A DNA stretch of 30,397 bases, from positions 1 to 30,397 of the IMG/VR virus record IMGVR_UViG_3300021225_000391; one strand, 5' to 3'. Positions within the stretch are counted from its first letter, which is position 1, and each line of letters begins with the position of its first letter. Positions 12,605 through 20,480 of the stretch are shown here, piece after piece. The notes beneath the pieces are model-generated. The model had not been told where the DNA came from. It worked only from the letters and a program-made list of their open reading frames with translations, and ran no database searches. This DNA is from a virus. Position numbers and translations under genes: made by a program.

Positions 12605-13274
12605 GATAGTTGGTTATGACTCTTATTACATTAATGAAAATGGGGACGTATTTAGCTCAAAAAAAAATGGTAGTTTACAAAAAATGTCCCTAAATATTAA
12701 AAAAAATGGTTACGCCAATATTAATTTATGGAATGGTAAAAAAAGGAAAACATTTAGAATTCATAGATTAGTTGCCAAGTCTTTTTTAAAAAATGACTCC
12801 AATCTTCAGTTTGTTAATCATAAAGATGGAAATAAACTCAATAATAATGTGTCCAATTTAGAATGGTGCACACCTAGTCAAAATACTATCCATGCTATTT
12901 CTACTGGTTTAAGGGCAAAAAAAACACTTAGAGGATCACTGGATGATTTTCAAATTCTGACAATTAGAACCATGTCAAATATTTCTAATGACGAAATGTC
13001 AAAAATTTACAATGTGAGCAATAGTTTAATAAGCCAAATAAGGTCTAACGCTATTTATAGCGAGCAATGTTTAATTAATGATTATAAACCAAAATATTTC
13101 AAAAGATCATCTCATACCAAGCTAACAAAAGATCAGTTTTTTAATGTTGCAATATCTATAGAAAATATAAATTTAATTGCAAAAAAATACGGTATTAGTA
13201 AGCATAGAGTTTGTGCGATTAGAAAGATTTACAAAGATGGGTATTTGTTTAATTGGGGTAAATCACATGAGTGA
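12597..13274 (+). CDS. HNH homing endonuclease with NUMOD4-like and HTH parts
   Basis: 225 residues. N-terminal NUMOD4-like segment (YYINENGDVFSSKKNG), then FRIHRLVAKSFL and the HNH core VNHKDGNKLNNNVSNLEW (H75, N79, N84), intact here. The C-terminal half has two helix-turn-helix-like repeats (about residues 112-150 and 175-215), used by such enzymes to bind long targets. The gene is visibly A-rich with many A runs, unlike the terminase genes, which fits recent insertion. It overlaps the small terminase start by 8 nt. Confidence 0.87.
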   Translation: MVRIVGYDSYYINENGDVFSSKKNGSLQKMSLNIKKNGYANINLWNGKKRKTFRIHRLVAKSFLKNDSNLQFVNHKDGNKLNNNVSNLEWCTPSQNTIHAISTGLRAKKTLRGSLDDFQILTIRTMSNISNDEMSKIYNVSNSLISQIRSNAIYSEQCLINDYKPKYFKRSSHTKLTKDQFFNVAISIENINLIAKKYGISKHRVCAIRKIYKDGYLFNWGKSHE

Positions 13275-13695
13275 TGTTGGAAGACCGTCTGATTATCATC
13301 CTCGCCACATTACTGAAATGATCGAGTTCTTTCAGTCATGGCCAGAATATAGAGAAATAGAAAAGACCGTTGTGGCAAATGGTCGAGTAACAAAGATAAA
13401 AGAGAAAGTTGTAAATTATCCACCTACCTTAAACAAGTACGCCATCAAGCTTGGAATAGACAGGAAAACGCTTTTAAATTGGGCGGAAACCCATCCAGAA
13501 TTTTTCCCCACATACAAGGCGTGTAAGACCATCCAAGAGGAGTGGCTGTCAGACCGAGCAACCACAGGCGAATATCATGCAGGGTTTACCAAACTCATGC
13601 TAACAAACCACACTGACATTAAAGAGAAAGTCATACACGACATAACAGACGAAGCCAAAGAGGGCTTAAAACTTGCCTATAAACTCGGGAACTAG
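13267..13695 (+). CDS. terS: Terminase small subunit
   Basis: 142 residues from ATG 13267, with GGGG upstream in the end of the homing gene; an in-frame ATG at 13177 lies deep in that gene. The helix-turn-helix (TLNKYAIKLGIDRKTLLNWAETHPEF, residues 53-78) and the helical remainder fit DNA-recognition subunits of phage terminases. It would bind the packaging site and recruit the large subunit encoded next, whose start overlaps by 23 nt. Confidence 0.82.
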   Translation: MSDVGRPSDYHPRHITEMIEFFQSWPEYREIEKTVVANGRVTKIKEKVVNYPPTLNKYAIKLGIDRKTLLNWAETHPEFFPTYKACKTIQEEWLSDRATTGEYHAGFTKLMLTNHTDIKEKVIHDITDEAKEGLKLAYKLGN

Positions 13696-15031
13696 TTTAA
13701 CAACATTTAACCCATTTGCTGTTCCATATCAGTCAAAGGTGGTAAACCTACTTCGTAACGAGTGGGATTACTCGACTGGTACTCCGGAGATACTTTTAAG
13801 CGGTTCGTATGGATCGGCAAAATCAATCTTAATGGCGCATCTTATAGTCACTCATTGCCTATTTAATCCAGGGGCGAGAGGGCTATTAGCAAGGAAAGCA
13901 CTGCCAGACTTAAAACAAACTATTTACAAAGAAGTGCTAGAACATATTCAAGAGGATTTAATTGAGGGTAAAGATTACTGGGTTAATGAATCATCAGCAA
14001 CCATCAAATTCTCTAATGGGTCGGAAATAATATCAAGATCATGGGCGGATAAAAAATACAAAAAGGGAAGGTCTTTGAAAATATCTTTCCTAGTGTTTGA
14101 GGAATTAACTGAGAACAATGAAGAAGACAAAGAAGCCTTCATGACTTTAAAAGCAAGGCTTCGCAGGATACCGCACGTAAAAGAGAACGTGCTTATTGCT
14201 GCGACAAATCCAGACAGCCAGTCTCATTGGGTTTATAAATACTTTTTTAACAGTGAAATAAAGACCAGAATAGTTTTCAAATCAGTAACTACAGACAACC
14301 CATTTCTTGATCCTGTTTATATTGAGCAGCTTAAAACGGACTTAGACACCAGATCGGCCCAGAGATATTTATTTGGTGAGTGGGTCGATCTGGCAAAAGA
14401 TCAAATCTATTACTCTTACGAAAGAGACCGCAATTTTAGGAAAGATTTTAACGGAACCATAGACGAGTTAAGGCTATGCCATGACTTTAACATAGGTAGA
14501 AATAAGCCAATGAGTGCAGCGGCGGCGGTTAAGATTGGAAGTGTTTACCACATTATCAAATCGTTTCACGTTCAAGGGGCTAGAACAAACGACATTATGG
14601 ACGAGATAGCCGCAAGCGGTTTACTAGATAGAGCGAGAAAGATTTACGTTTATGGTGATGCCTCAGGCAAAAACAACGATACTAGATCACTGCGCTCAGA
14701 TTATGACATTATCAAGCACTTTCTTGCTAATTATAGAACCAAAGACAATAGGCTTCTTTCATTTGAGATGAGAATACCACCTAGCAATCCACCGATAAGA
14801 AGAAGACACAATGTTGTCAATGCCCACTTTTTAAATGAGAATAAACAAGTCAGGTTATATCTTTATGACGAATGGCTTCATGATGGTTTTACTCAAACCA
14901 CATTTAAGAAGGGTGCAGATTTAATTGAGGACGATTCGTTACCTCAACAGCATGTCACCACTGCCATTGGCTACATGATTGACTATGACCTAAATAGAAT
15001 AAGTTCAACTTCTCAGACAATACAATTATAA
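13673..15031 (+). CDS. terL: Terminase large subunit
   Basis: 452 residues. ATPase: Walker A GSYGSAKS (44-51), Walker B FLVFEE (139-144), coupling motif ATNP (177-180). RNase H-like nuclease: HDFN (D271), YVYGDASG (D329), and a final H427-x2-T-A-x2-Y element in which the usual third Asp is Thr430. The start is TTG 13673, with AGAGGG 8 nt upstream; a stop lies immediately before it in frame and no ATG precedes Walker A. It pumps DNA into the prohead and cuts concatemers. Confidence 0.92.
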   Translation: MPINSGTSLTTFNPFAVPYQSKVVNLLRNEWDYSTGTPEILLSGSYGSAKSILMAHLIVTHCLFNPGARGLLARKALPDLKQTIYKEVLEHIQEDLIEGKDYWVNESSATIKFSNGSEIISRSWADKKYKKGRSLKISFLVFEELTENNEEDKEAFMTLKARLRRIPHVKENVLIAATNPDSQSHWVYKYFFNSEIKTRIVFKSVTTDNPFLDPVYIEQLKTDLDTRSAQRYLFGEWVDLAKDQIYYSYERDRNFRKDFNGTIDELRLCHDFNIGRNKPMSAAAAVKIGSVYHIIKSFHVQGARTNDIMDEIAASGLLDRARKIYVYGDASGKNNDTRSLRSDYDIIKHFLANYRTKDNRLLSFEMRIPPSNPPIRRRHNVVNAHFLNENKQVRLYLYDEWLHDGFTQTTFKKGADLIEDDSLPQQHVTTAIGYMIDYDLNRISSTSQTIQL

Positions 15032-15040
15032 GGAATTAAT

Positions 15041-16390
15041 ATGCTAAAAGATCGACGTAAAGAGATAATCAGTTATGTAAAAGCACATAGAGAATTTATT
15101 GCTCAAAACAATGAAGCTCTAAATATTTATGAAGGTAACTTGTTGCCTTATATTGACTCAATTCTACAGAGTTCATTATCACCAACTTACTACAATGCTA
15201 TTAAGGATAGAATTCTACCTATTAACATTCTTCAGAGGTTTATTGATAAGGTATCTGTGACCTATTCAAAGGAGCCAAAAAGAACGAGCGCTAACGAAAG
15301 ACTAATGGAATTTGTAGAATTTTATGAAGAGCAATTAAACATCGATCAATCTGGTTATATTGCCGACGCATATTCAAACCTATTTAAAGGTTATGCATGG
15401 GAGCCGTATATTGATAAAAACGGAAAACCTGCGATTAGAGAACTACCATTTAATTCATTTTTAGTTATGTCTGACTCATTGGTTAACCCTGAAGAAGAGA
15501 CGGTCTTCATTAAGTTTATGGGTAAGCGTGGAGATGACGAGGAAACTATGCTTCTTCATGTTTACACTGATACTGAGTTCGACGCTTTCTACATGAACGG
15601 TCTAGAGGCTTCAGAATATTTAATTGAGAACCAAGGAATTAATGCTATTGGTGTTATTCCTTTCGTATATGGCAAGCGTCAAAAGAATAGACTTCTTCCA
15701 GTGCTAGACTCAGACACTTTAAAAGTGTGCAAAGCCATCCCTGTGATGCTCAGTGATGCTGCCGGCGCTCAGATGTTTCAATGCTTTTCTATTCTATACG
15801 GAGTAGACGTAAACTTTGAGAACGCTAAAATGTCACCCAATGTCATTTGGTCACTTAAATCAGACAGAGAATCGGACAAAACTCCACAGGTTGGAACAAT
15901 TAAACCTGAAGCCGATACTCAAAAAGTAATCGACTTCGTTGTGACAATTTTCACTCTTTGGCTTGAAACTAAAGGGGTAAGAGTAGGATCAATGGGTCAA
16001 CTTTCTGGATTATCTCAGGCCTCTGGCGTTGCCAAACTCATTGACGAATTAGATGTTTACGAAATCATTAAGAAGTCTCAAGAGTGGTTCGAGAAAGACG
16101 AGTCTGAACTCTGGAATATTAAGCTACCAAAGATTCACAACTATTGGATTAAGTCAGGCATGGTCAACCCATCTACAGTTCCAGGGTTAATTCCTGAAGG
16201 TACTGAGATGGACATTTACGTTGAGTTCGAAGACCCTTCACCTATGAAGTCTAAGCTAGATGAGATTGCAGAAATATCTCAAGAGGTAGCGCTTGGAACA
16301 ATGACTTTAAGACAAGCGATCAAGAAGCTTCATCCAGAAATGGAGGACGTACAAGTCGAAGAAGTTATTAACGATAGAGAAATTATATGA
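15041..16390 (+). CDS. Portal protein
   Basis: 449 residues. The pattern resembles SPP1 gp6-like portals: N-terminal helical YEGN..., LQRFIDKVSVTYSKEPKR, a GYAWEPYIDKNGKPAIRELPF beta wing, and a long C-terminal stem region (GVRVGSMGQLSGLSQASGVAKLI...). It forms the dodecameric ring through which DNA enters and is followed by neck-like genes. AAGGA precedes the ATG, 9 nt after terL. Confidence 0.9.
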   Translation: MLKDRRKEIISYVKAHREFIAQNNEALNIYEGNLLPYIDSILQSSLSPTYYNAIKDRILPINILQRFIDKVSVTYSKEPKRTSANERLMEFVEFYEEQLNIDQSGYIADAYSNLFKGYAWEPYIDKNGKPAIRELPFNSFLVMSDSLVNPEEETVFIKFMGKRGDDEETMLLHVYTDTEFDAFYMNGLEASEYLIENQGINAIGVIPFVYGKRQKNRLLPVLDSDTLKVCKAIPVMLSDAAGAQMFQCFSILYGVDVNFENAKMSPNVIWSLKSDRESDKTPQVGTIKPEADTQKVIDFVVTIFTLWLETKGVRVGSMGQLSGLSQASGVAKLIDELDVYEIIKKSQEWFEKDESELWNIKLPKIHNYWIKSGMVNPSTVPGLIPEGTEMDIYVEFEDPSPMKSKLDEIAEISQEVALGTMTLRQAIKKLHPEMEDVQVEEVINDREII

Positions 16391-16461
16391 TTATTGACGT
16401 AATGATTACAGGATTTGCAATGTTTATTACATGGAAAATGTTTTTTAGTCATGGCGAATAA
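16387..16461 (+). CDS. Possible 24-residue membrane peptide
   Basis: The ATG overlaps the portal stop as ATGA. The peptide (MIIDVMITGFAMFITWKMFF, then SHGE) is almost wholly hydrophobic, a single membrane span. It overlaps the next gene start by 11 nt. It may be a real small protein or a spacer that couples translation; the only support is the overlap geometry and the hydrophobicity. Confidence 0.3.
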   Translation: MIIDVMITGFAMFITWKMFFSHGE

Positions 16462-16990
16462 ATACACTAGGGAAAAGATTTCTATTCCTAAGTCAATTAA
16501 ACCTAAAGATCGGGTCAAGATTGCTAACATTGTTTTAGAGCATATTGTTTCTAGAACGGTTAGCGGTCTTGATAAAAATAATAGAAAGTTTCCAAACTAT
16601 GAAATTGATTACGCTAATAAAAAGGGAGTAGGAAAGTCAGATGTTGACCTTGTTTTAAGTGGTGAAATGCTAGATGAATTGACTCTTGTTTCTCATAAGT
16701 CTGGCGAAATTGTCATAGGATATAAAGACCCTAGCGATGAACTTGCTGGAAAAGTAGAGGGAAATCGCATTGGTTCTTACGGTGGTGAACCGAAAAGGTC
16801 TAAAGCAAGAGACTTTCTAGGCATTCCAAAAGACGAGCTAGACGTATTAATTGCAGCAATAGAAATAGACGTTGATCTTAATGAGGGTGATTTCTTAACT
16901 AAAGACGAAATTGTGCAAGGCGCTCAATCGGTTGATCCGTTTGATTCGTCATCAATATTAGACGCACTACTGGCCGAGGAGTTTGGATAG
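16451..16990 (+). CDS. Neck or virion-morphogenesis-like protein
   Basis: 179 residues from ATG 16451. The central segment VDLVLSGEMLDELTLVSHKSGEIVIGY has the L-x-x-G-x-M-L pattern followed by a beta element, as seen in tail-completion or virion-morphogenesis proteins. Later GSYGGEPKRSKARDFLGI and an acidic C-terminus. Its position between portal and scaffold suits a head-tail joining role. The next gene carries a similar module. Confidence 0.6.
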   Translation: MANKYTREKISIPKSIKPKDRVKIANIVLEHIVSRTVSGLDKNNRKFPNYEIDYANKKGVGKSDVDLVLSGEMLDELTLVSHKSGEIVIGYKDPSDELAGKVEGNRIGSYGGEPKRSKARDFLGIPKDELDVLIAAIEIDVDLNEGDFLTKDEIVQGAQSVDPFDSSSILDALLAEEFG

Positions 16991-17538
16991 TGACGCCACA
17001 AGAGAAAATTAAAAAGTTTAAAGAAAAGTATGGAAGACAAATTAAAATTGCGCTTAATGTAGCCACCCAGAAAGCAGCCGAAAAAACATTGAACGATGTT
17101 ATCAATAGAACTAAATCAGGCAATGGGACTAATGGAAATCTAAAGTCATTATCCCCTAGCTATATTGAATTTCGTAAAAGGTGGAGTTCATTTCTTGCAA
17201 GCGATACATCACCAGGAAAATCTAATCTAACCGCTACAGGACAATTATTAGAAGCTCTTTATTATCGTGTAGTTGGAAATAGATTTTTTATTAAGGTTAA
17301 TTCTAAAAACCGTGATGAAGGACTAGGTGGAGAGAACCTAGTAAAAGTACAGGTATCTAAAAAGAAGTCTGAAATGAAGTCCAAACTTACCAATGAACAA
17401 GTAAGAGAATACGTGGAAGATGCTGGAAGGGAATTCTTAAAGCTTAGCGACGAGGAAAAGAAACAACTTGAGAAATTTACGGCCGACATATTAAGGCAGT
17501 CTCTCAGAGATATATTAGGAGATGGAAAAGACATTTAA
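16990..17538 (+). CDS. Virion-morphogenesis-like / tail-completion protein
   Basis: 182 residues, from GTG 16990 that overlaps the preceding stop by one base, with GAGGAG upstream. Layout: basic helix (KYGRQIKIALNVATQKAAEKTL), LKSLSPSYIEFRKRW, SNLTATGQLLEALYY, a beta segment, and a charged helical C-terminus. It fits minor proteins of the phage virion-morphogenesis or HK97 gp10-like kind that complete the neck or tail. Confidence 0.65.
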   Translation: MTPQEKIKKFKEKYGRQIKIALNVATQKAAEKTLNDVINRTKSGNGTNGNLKSLSPSYIEFRKRWSSFLASDTSPGKSNLTATGQLLEALYYRVVGNRFFIKVNSKNRDEGLGGENLVKVQVSKKKSEMKSKLTNEQVREYVEDAGREFLKLSDEEKKQLEKFTADILRQSLRDILGDGKDI

Positions 17539-17544
17539 TTCAGT

Positions 17545-17565
17545 TTGTCAAAAATAATTTGACAA
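17545..17565. other. Perfect hairpin before scaffold gene
   Basis: TTGTCAAA-AATAA-TTTGACAA, an 8-bp perfect stem with a 5-nt loop in the 50-nt space before the scaffold start. No T-run follows on the plus strand beyond GATTTAT. It could be an mRNA processing or stability element that sets off the scaffold and capsid transcript, or a protein-binding dyad. Confidence 0.5.
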
Positions 17566-17591
17566 GATTTATATCAAGGAGAATGATGTTT

Positions 17592-18176
17592 ATGAGTACC
17601 GACAATGCAGCCAGTGGCGCACCTCAAGATTTGTCCAGTGGACAGCCTGAGAATCAATCCAATGACAAAGTGAGTTATGACACTTACCGTAAAGTACTTA
17701 ACGAAGCTAAGAAGCTAAGAGAAGCTTTTAAGCAAGTTGAGGAAGAAAAGCAGCGGTTAAGTGAACAGAAACTTCGTGAGCAAAACGAGTGGAAAACTTT
17801 AGCTGAGCAATATAAGACAAAGCTAGAGGACACCACTAAGACACTTCACGAACAAGAAGCTTCTATTGTTAATGGAATGAAATATCAGGAATTTGAGAAG
17901 CATTTAGGCGGAAGACTCAAGGATCAGGAGTATGCCACTTTTGTCCCATTCGACAAAATTGCAATTAATCCTGAGACAAAACGTGTTGATGAAGAATCTG
18001 TTAAAGGTGCAGTTGCCGATTTTGTGAAGAAGCACTCGCATTTAGTAGAATTTCAGTCAGGTGCTAAGCTTCCAAACGAAGCGGCTAGACCAGGATCAAT
18101 TGGCACAAAACCGCTAGAAGAAATGTCTTCAAGCGATATTATGAACGAGCTAAGAAAAATTGGAAAATTAATTTAA
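17592..18176 (+). CDS. Scaffolding protein
   Basis: 194 residues from ATG 17592; ATGs at 17583 and 17586 are in frame behind the same AAGGAG at 17576-17581, and spacing does not settle the choice. It has a disordered start, a long charged coiled coil (about residues 25-85: KVLNEAKKLREAFKQVEEEK), and a C-terminal helical part. This is the plan of phage prohead scaffolds, and it stands directly before the major capsid gene. It guides capsid assembly and then leaves or is degraded. Confidence 0.82.
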   Translation: MSTDNAASGAPQDLSSGQPENQSNDKVSYDTYRKVLNEAKKLREAFKQVEEEKQRLSEQKLREQNEWKTLAEQYKTKLEDTTKTLHEQEASIVNGMKYQEFEKHLGGRLKDQEYATFVPFDKIAINPETKRVDEESVKGAVADFVKKHSHLVEFQSGAKLPNEAARPGSIGTKPLEEMSSSDIMNELRKIGKLI

Positions 18177-18188
18177 CAGGAGAATACT

Positions 18189-19046
18189 ATGGCCGACGTT
18201 TACATGGGGAATACGCAATTAGGGGACACAAAAGCAACTCTAATCAGCAACCTCGTACAAAGAGAACTAGCTTTCGCAGCAATCCTTCGTGGATCAGTTA
18301 CAGATGTTTCTAACTTTGCACTTCCAGGTGCTAAAGAAATCAAGTTTCCTAAACTTACTTCTTTTTCTGTTTCTAACAGAACTGAAGGCGTACTAGGCGA
18401 AACAACAGCCGTTACTGCTTCATCTGATACTTTAGCATTAAACGTAAATGCTTATGTTTCATGGGCAATCGACGCTTTCACAGCTAAACAATCATCCATC
18501 GATTCTTCTCTTGAAAGCATTAAACTCGCTTCTCAGGCTATGGGTCGTTATGTTGACGAGCAAATTATTGCTAAAATGGTAGCTTCTGCAGCTTCTTTCA
18601 TTAACGTAGGAACTGACGCAGATGTAACTTATGCCAACCTTGTTGATATGAGAAAAGCACTTCTTAAGGCTGACGCTGTTCTAGCTCAGTGTGCAATCGT
18701 TGCTTCTCCAGCTCAGGAAGCTGCTATCATGAAGCTAACTGAGTTTAAAGATGCTTCAGTTTATGGACAAGCTAACATTCCACGCGGTGTTGTTGGTCAA
18801 ATCCTTGGTATGCCTGTTTATATCCATAACGGTCTACTTGATAAGCAACTTTTCATGTTTGAAAAATCTGCCGTAGCTGTTGGTTTCCAGAAGGAAGCTC
18901 AATACGGTGAAGAATCTTTCATCGAGCTAGGTGTAGGTGCTAAGCGTTGTGCAGTTGATCAATACTTCGGTGTTGCAGCTATGCAAACTGGTCTTAAGGG
19001 TGCTGCTTCTGGTAAGTCACCGCTTATCATCGGTCTTAACGACTAA
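18189..19046 (+). CDS. Major capsid protein
   Basis: 285 residues, with ACAGGAG before ATG 18189. The sequence is regular and low in Cys and Trp, and codon use is visibly different from neighbours (more GCT, GTT, CTT), as for a highly expressed gene. The segment DTLALNVNAYVSWAIDAFTAKQ and the later VVGQILGMPVYIHNGL fit the HK97-fold, P22-coat-like group of capsid proteins. Position after the scaffold and before a strong terminator supports it. Confidence 0.9.
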   Translation: MADVYMGNTQLGDTKATLISNLVQRELAFAAILRGSVTDVSNFALPGAKEIKFPKLTSFSVSNRTEGVLGETTAVTASSDTLALNVNAYVSWAIDAFTAKQSSIDSSLESIKLASQAMGRYVDEQIIAKMVASAASFINVGTDADVTYANLVDMRKALLKADAVLAQCAIVASPAQEAAIMKLTEFKDASVYGQANIPRGVVGQILGMPVYIHNGLLDKQLFMFEKSAVAVGFQKEAQYGEESFIELGVGAKRCAVDQYFGVAAMQTGLKGAASGKSPLIIGLND

Positions 19047-19066
19047 TTTGATTTAAAGCTTTACGG

Positions 19067-19095
19067 GTAGGGGAGAAATCCCCTACTCTTTTCTT
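19067..19095 (+). terminator. Intrinsic terminator after major capsid gene
   Basis: GTAGGGGA-GAAA-TCCCCTAC, an 8-bp GC-rich stem closed by a GNRA (GAAA) tetraloop, then TCTTTTCTT. It is the best terminator in the window and would raise the level of capsid transcript over downstream genes. The next start codon follows directly at 19096. Confidence 0.85.
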
Positions 19096-19311
19096 ATGCT
19101 AAAAGAATTATTTCACTGTAAAGATTATTTAAAAGCAAAAACCCCTGAAGGGCTTAAGCTTTTAATGATTAAGAACAACCTCAAAACTAACGCCTATCAT
19201 GATTACAAAATCATTCATGATGGACAGTTTTGGTTTGCATGGTACGAGTTTGATGCTTCTCAGATTATTGACAGAGAAACGAAGAGGGCACTAAATGAAG
19301 GACAGCGTTAG
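19096..19311 (+). CDS. Small virion-region protein
   Basis: 71 residues. The sequence (LKAKTPEGLKLLMIKNNLK, then DGQFWFAWYEFDASQIID) suggests a helix plus small beta sheet. The ATG lies at the last T of the terminator; the only purine-rich ribosome site (GGGGAG) is inside the hairpin stem, so translation may depend on read-through or on coupling. The gene overlaps the next by 17 nt. Confidence 0.5.
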   Translation: MLKELFHCKDYLKAKTPEGLKLLMIKNNLKTNAYHDYKIIHDGQFWFAWYEFDASQIIDRETKRALNEGQR

Positions 19312-19549
19312 GGATCGGGAGTTTGATAAGTTTCGATCGGCTGAAAATGATCTTTCTAGAGTAGCCGTTACAATGGAAGGAGATTCAGGTCTTCTTCAAG
19401 GTATTGAATATAACGACATTCAAGTTACCTATCCAACCAATGAAACAGAGCTTTATTCTTACTATTTAGGTGCAACACTTAAAGCACAGATAGAAGTCAC
19501 ATATACCAATCTAAGCAAACAAGAACTATTAAGAGTGAGAAGACTTTGA
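19295..19549 (+). CDS. Small virion-region protein
   Basis: 84 residues. Sequence RDREFDKFRSAEN...VAVTME recalls the small proteins found near head-tail or fibre genes in many siphoviruses, with a C-terminal segment TYTNLSKQELLRVRRL. It is coupled to both neighbours (17-nt overlap before, TTGA overlap after). The role is not known. Confidence 0.55.
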   Translation: MKDSVRDREFDKFRSAENDLSRVAVTMEGDSGLLQGIEYNDIQVTYPTNETELYSYYLGATLKAQIEVTYTNLSKQELLRVRRL

Positions 19550-20115
19550 GAATAGTTTTTAACCCGACTACTTCAAAGCTTGATTTTGTAGGGACGCAAG
19601 ACGCTCTTATAACTCAAGTTTACAATAGATCAGGCGCAACTATTACAAAGGGAAGTGTAATTTATTTAAATGGGTCACATGGGAACCTTCCTACCATTGC
19701 ACTAGCACAGGGAAACTCTGAAGCAACTTCTAGTAGGACTTATGGAATAGTCCAATACACTCTCCCAAATAATTCTATTGGAACAGTTATTCATGCAGGA
19801 CTTCTTCAAGGTCTAGATACTCAAAGTATTGCTGTTGGTGTTCCATTATATCTTTCGCCCATTGTTGCGGGTGGAATAACTTCTATCAAGCCGCAAGCTC
19901 CTGACCACATGGTTTTTATCGGAATGTGTACTAGAGCGCATCCAACCCAGGGCAGAATAGAGGTAACTATTGCAAATGGTTTTGAGTTAAACGAACTTCA
20001 TAACGTACAGATTGTGTCACCTACTGACGGACAGATTCTTTATTTTGAACAATCTTCTAATTTGTGGAAGAATATGGATGATAAGTCCCTTATTAACGCT
20101 CTTATTTTTGGATAG
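19546..20115 (+). CDS. Beta-rich virion protein
   Basis: 189 residues from TTG 19546, overlapping the preceding TGA. Residues 20-140 are Gly- and beta-rich (VYNRSGATITKGSVIYLNG, then VGVPLYLSPIVAGG), as in decoration or fibre-associated domains. The C-terminus SLINALIFG is nearly repeated at the end of the protein ending at 21034. A decoration or fibre-attachment role is inferred. Confidence 0.6.
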   Translation: MRIVFNPTTSKLDFVGTQDALITQVYNRSGATITKGSVIYLNGSHGNLPTIALAQGNSEATSSRTYGIVQYTLPNNSIGTVIHAGLLQGLDTQSIAVGVPLYLSPIVAGGITSIKPQAPDHMVFIGMCTRAHPTQGRIEVTIANGFELNELHNVQIVSPTDGQILYFEQSSNLWKNMDDKSLINALIFG

Positions 20116-20123
20116 GTTTATTT

Positions 20124-20480
20124 ATGGTTAACCCTGTAGAACATAATTTTAATTTGTATATCGGTCAGACTCTCGCCTATCCATTCACTGTCTGGAACGA
20201 TGAGGCGCAAACTTCCCCTTATGACTTCACTGGTCACACCGTTAAAGCACAGGCAAGAATTAACTACGCTTCAAGTCAGGCAATTAACCTTAATGCTACA
20301 ATTTCAGGGAATACTATTTACCTAAACGGAACACCTTCACAGCTTGCTGCGTTTGTTATTCCTGCGAACGAAAAAAGCGCAAAGTATGTTTACGACATTG
20401 AGATAACTAAACCAGATGCTAGCAAGTGGACACTATCTAGGGGAATCATTGAAGTGTTCCCAGAAGTGACGAAGATATGA
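20124..20480 (+). CDS. Small Ig-like/baseplate-like virion protein
   Basis: 118 residues. The sequence NLYIGQTLAYPFTVWND...YDFTGHTVKAQARINY, then ANEKSAKYVYDIEITKPDASKWTLSRGIIEVFP resembles the beta-sandwich N-terminal domain of BppU-like baseplate proteins. Its stop overlaps the next start (ATGA). It probably joins a fibre to the virion. Confidence 0.6.
   Translation: MVNPVEHNFNLYIGQTLAYPFTVWNDEAQTSPYDFTGHTVKAQARINYASSQAINLNATISGNTIYLNGTPSQLAAFVIPANEKSAKYVYDIEITKPDASKWTLSRGIIEVFPEVTKI

Noticed and set aside
17559-17587. Promoter TTGACA with 17-nt spacer before the scaffold gene.
   Set aside because: The -10 would be AATGAT and the transcript would start at or after the start codon region; the TTGACA is one arm of the hairpin at 17545-17565.
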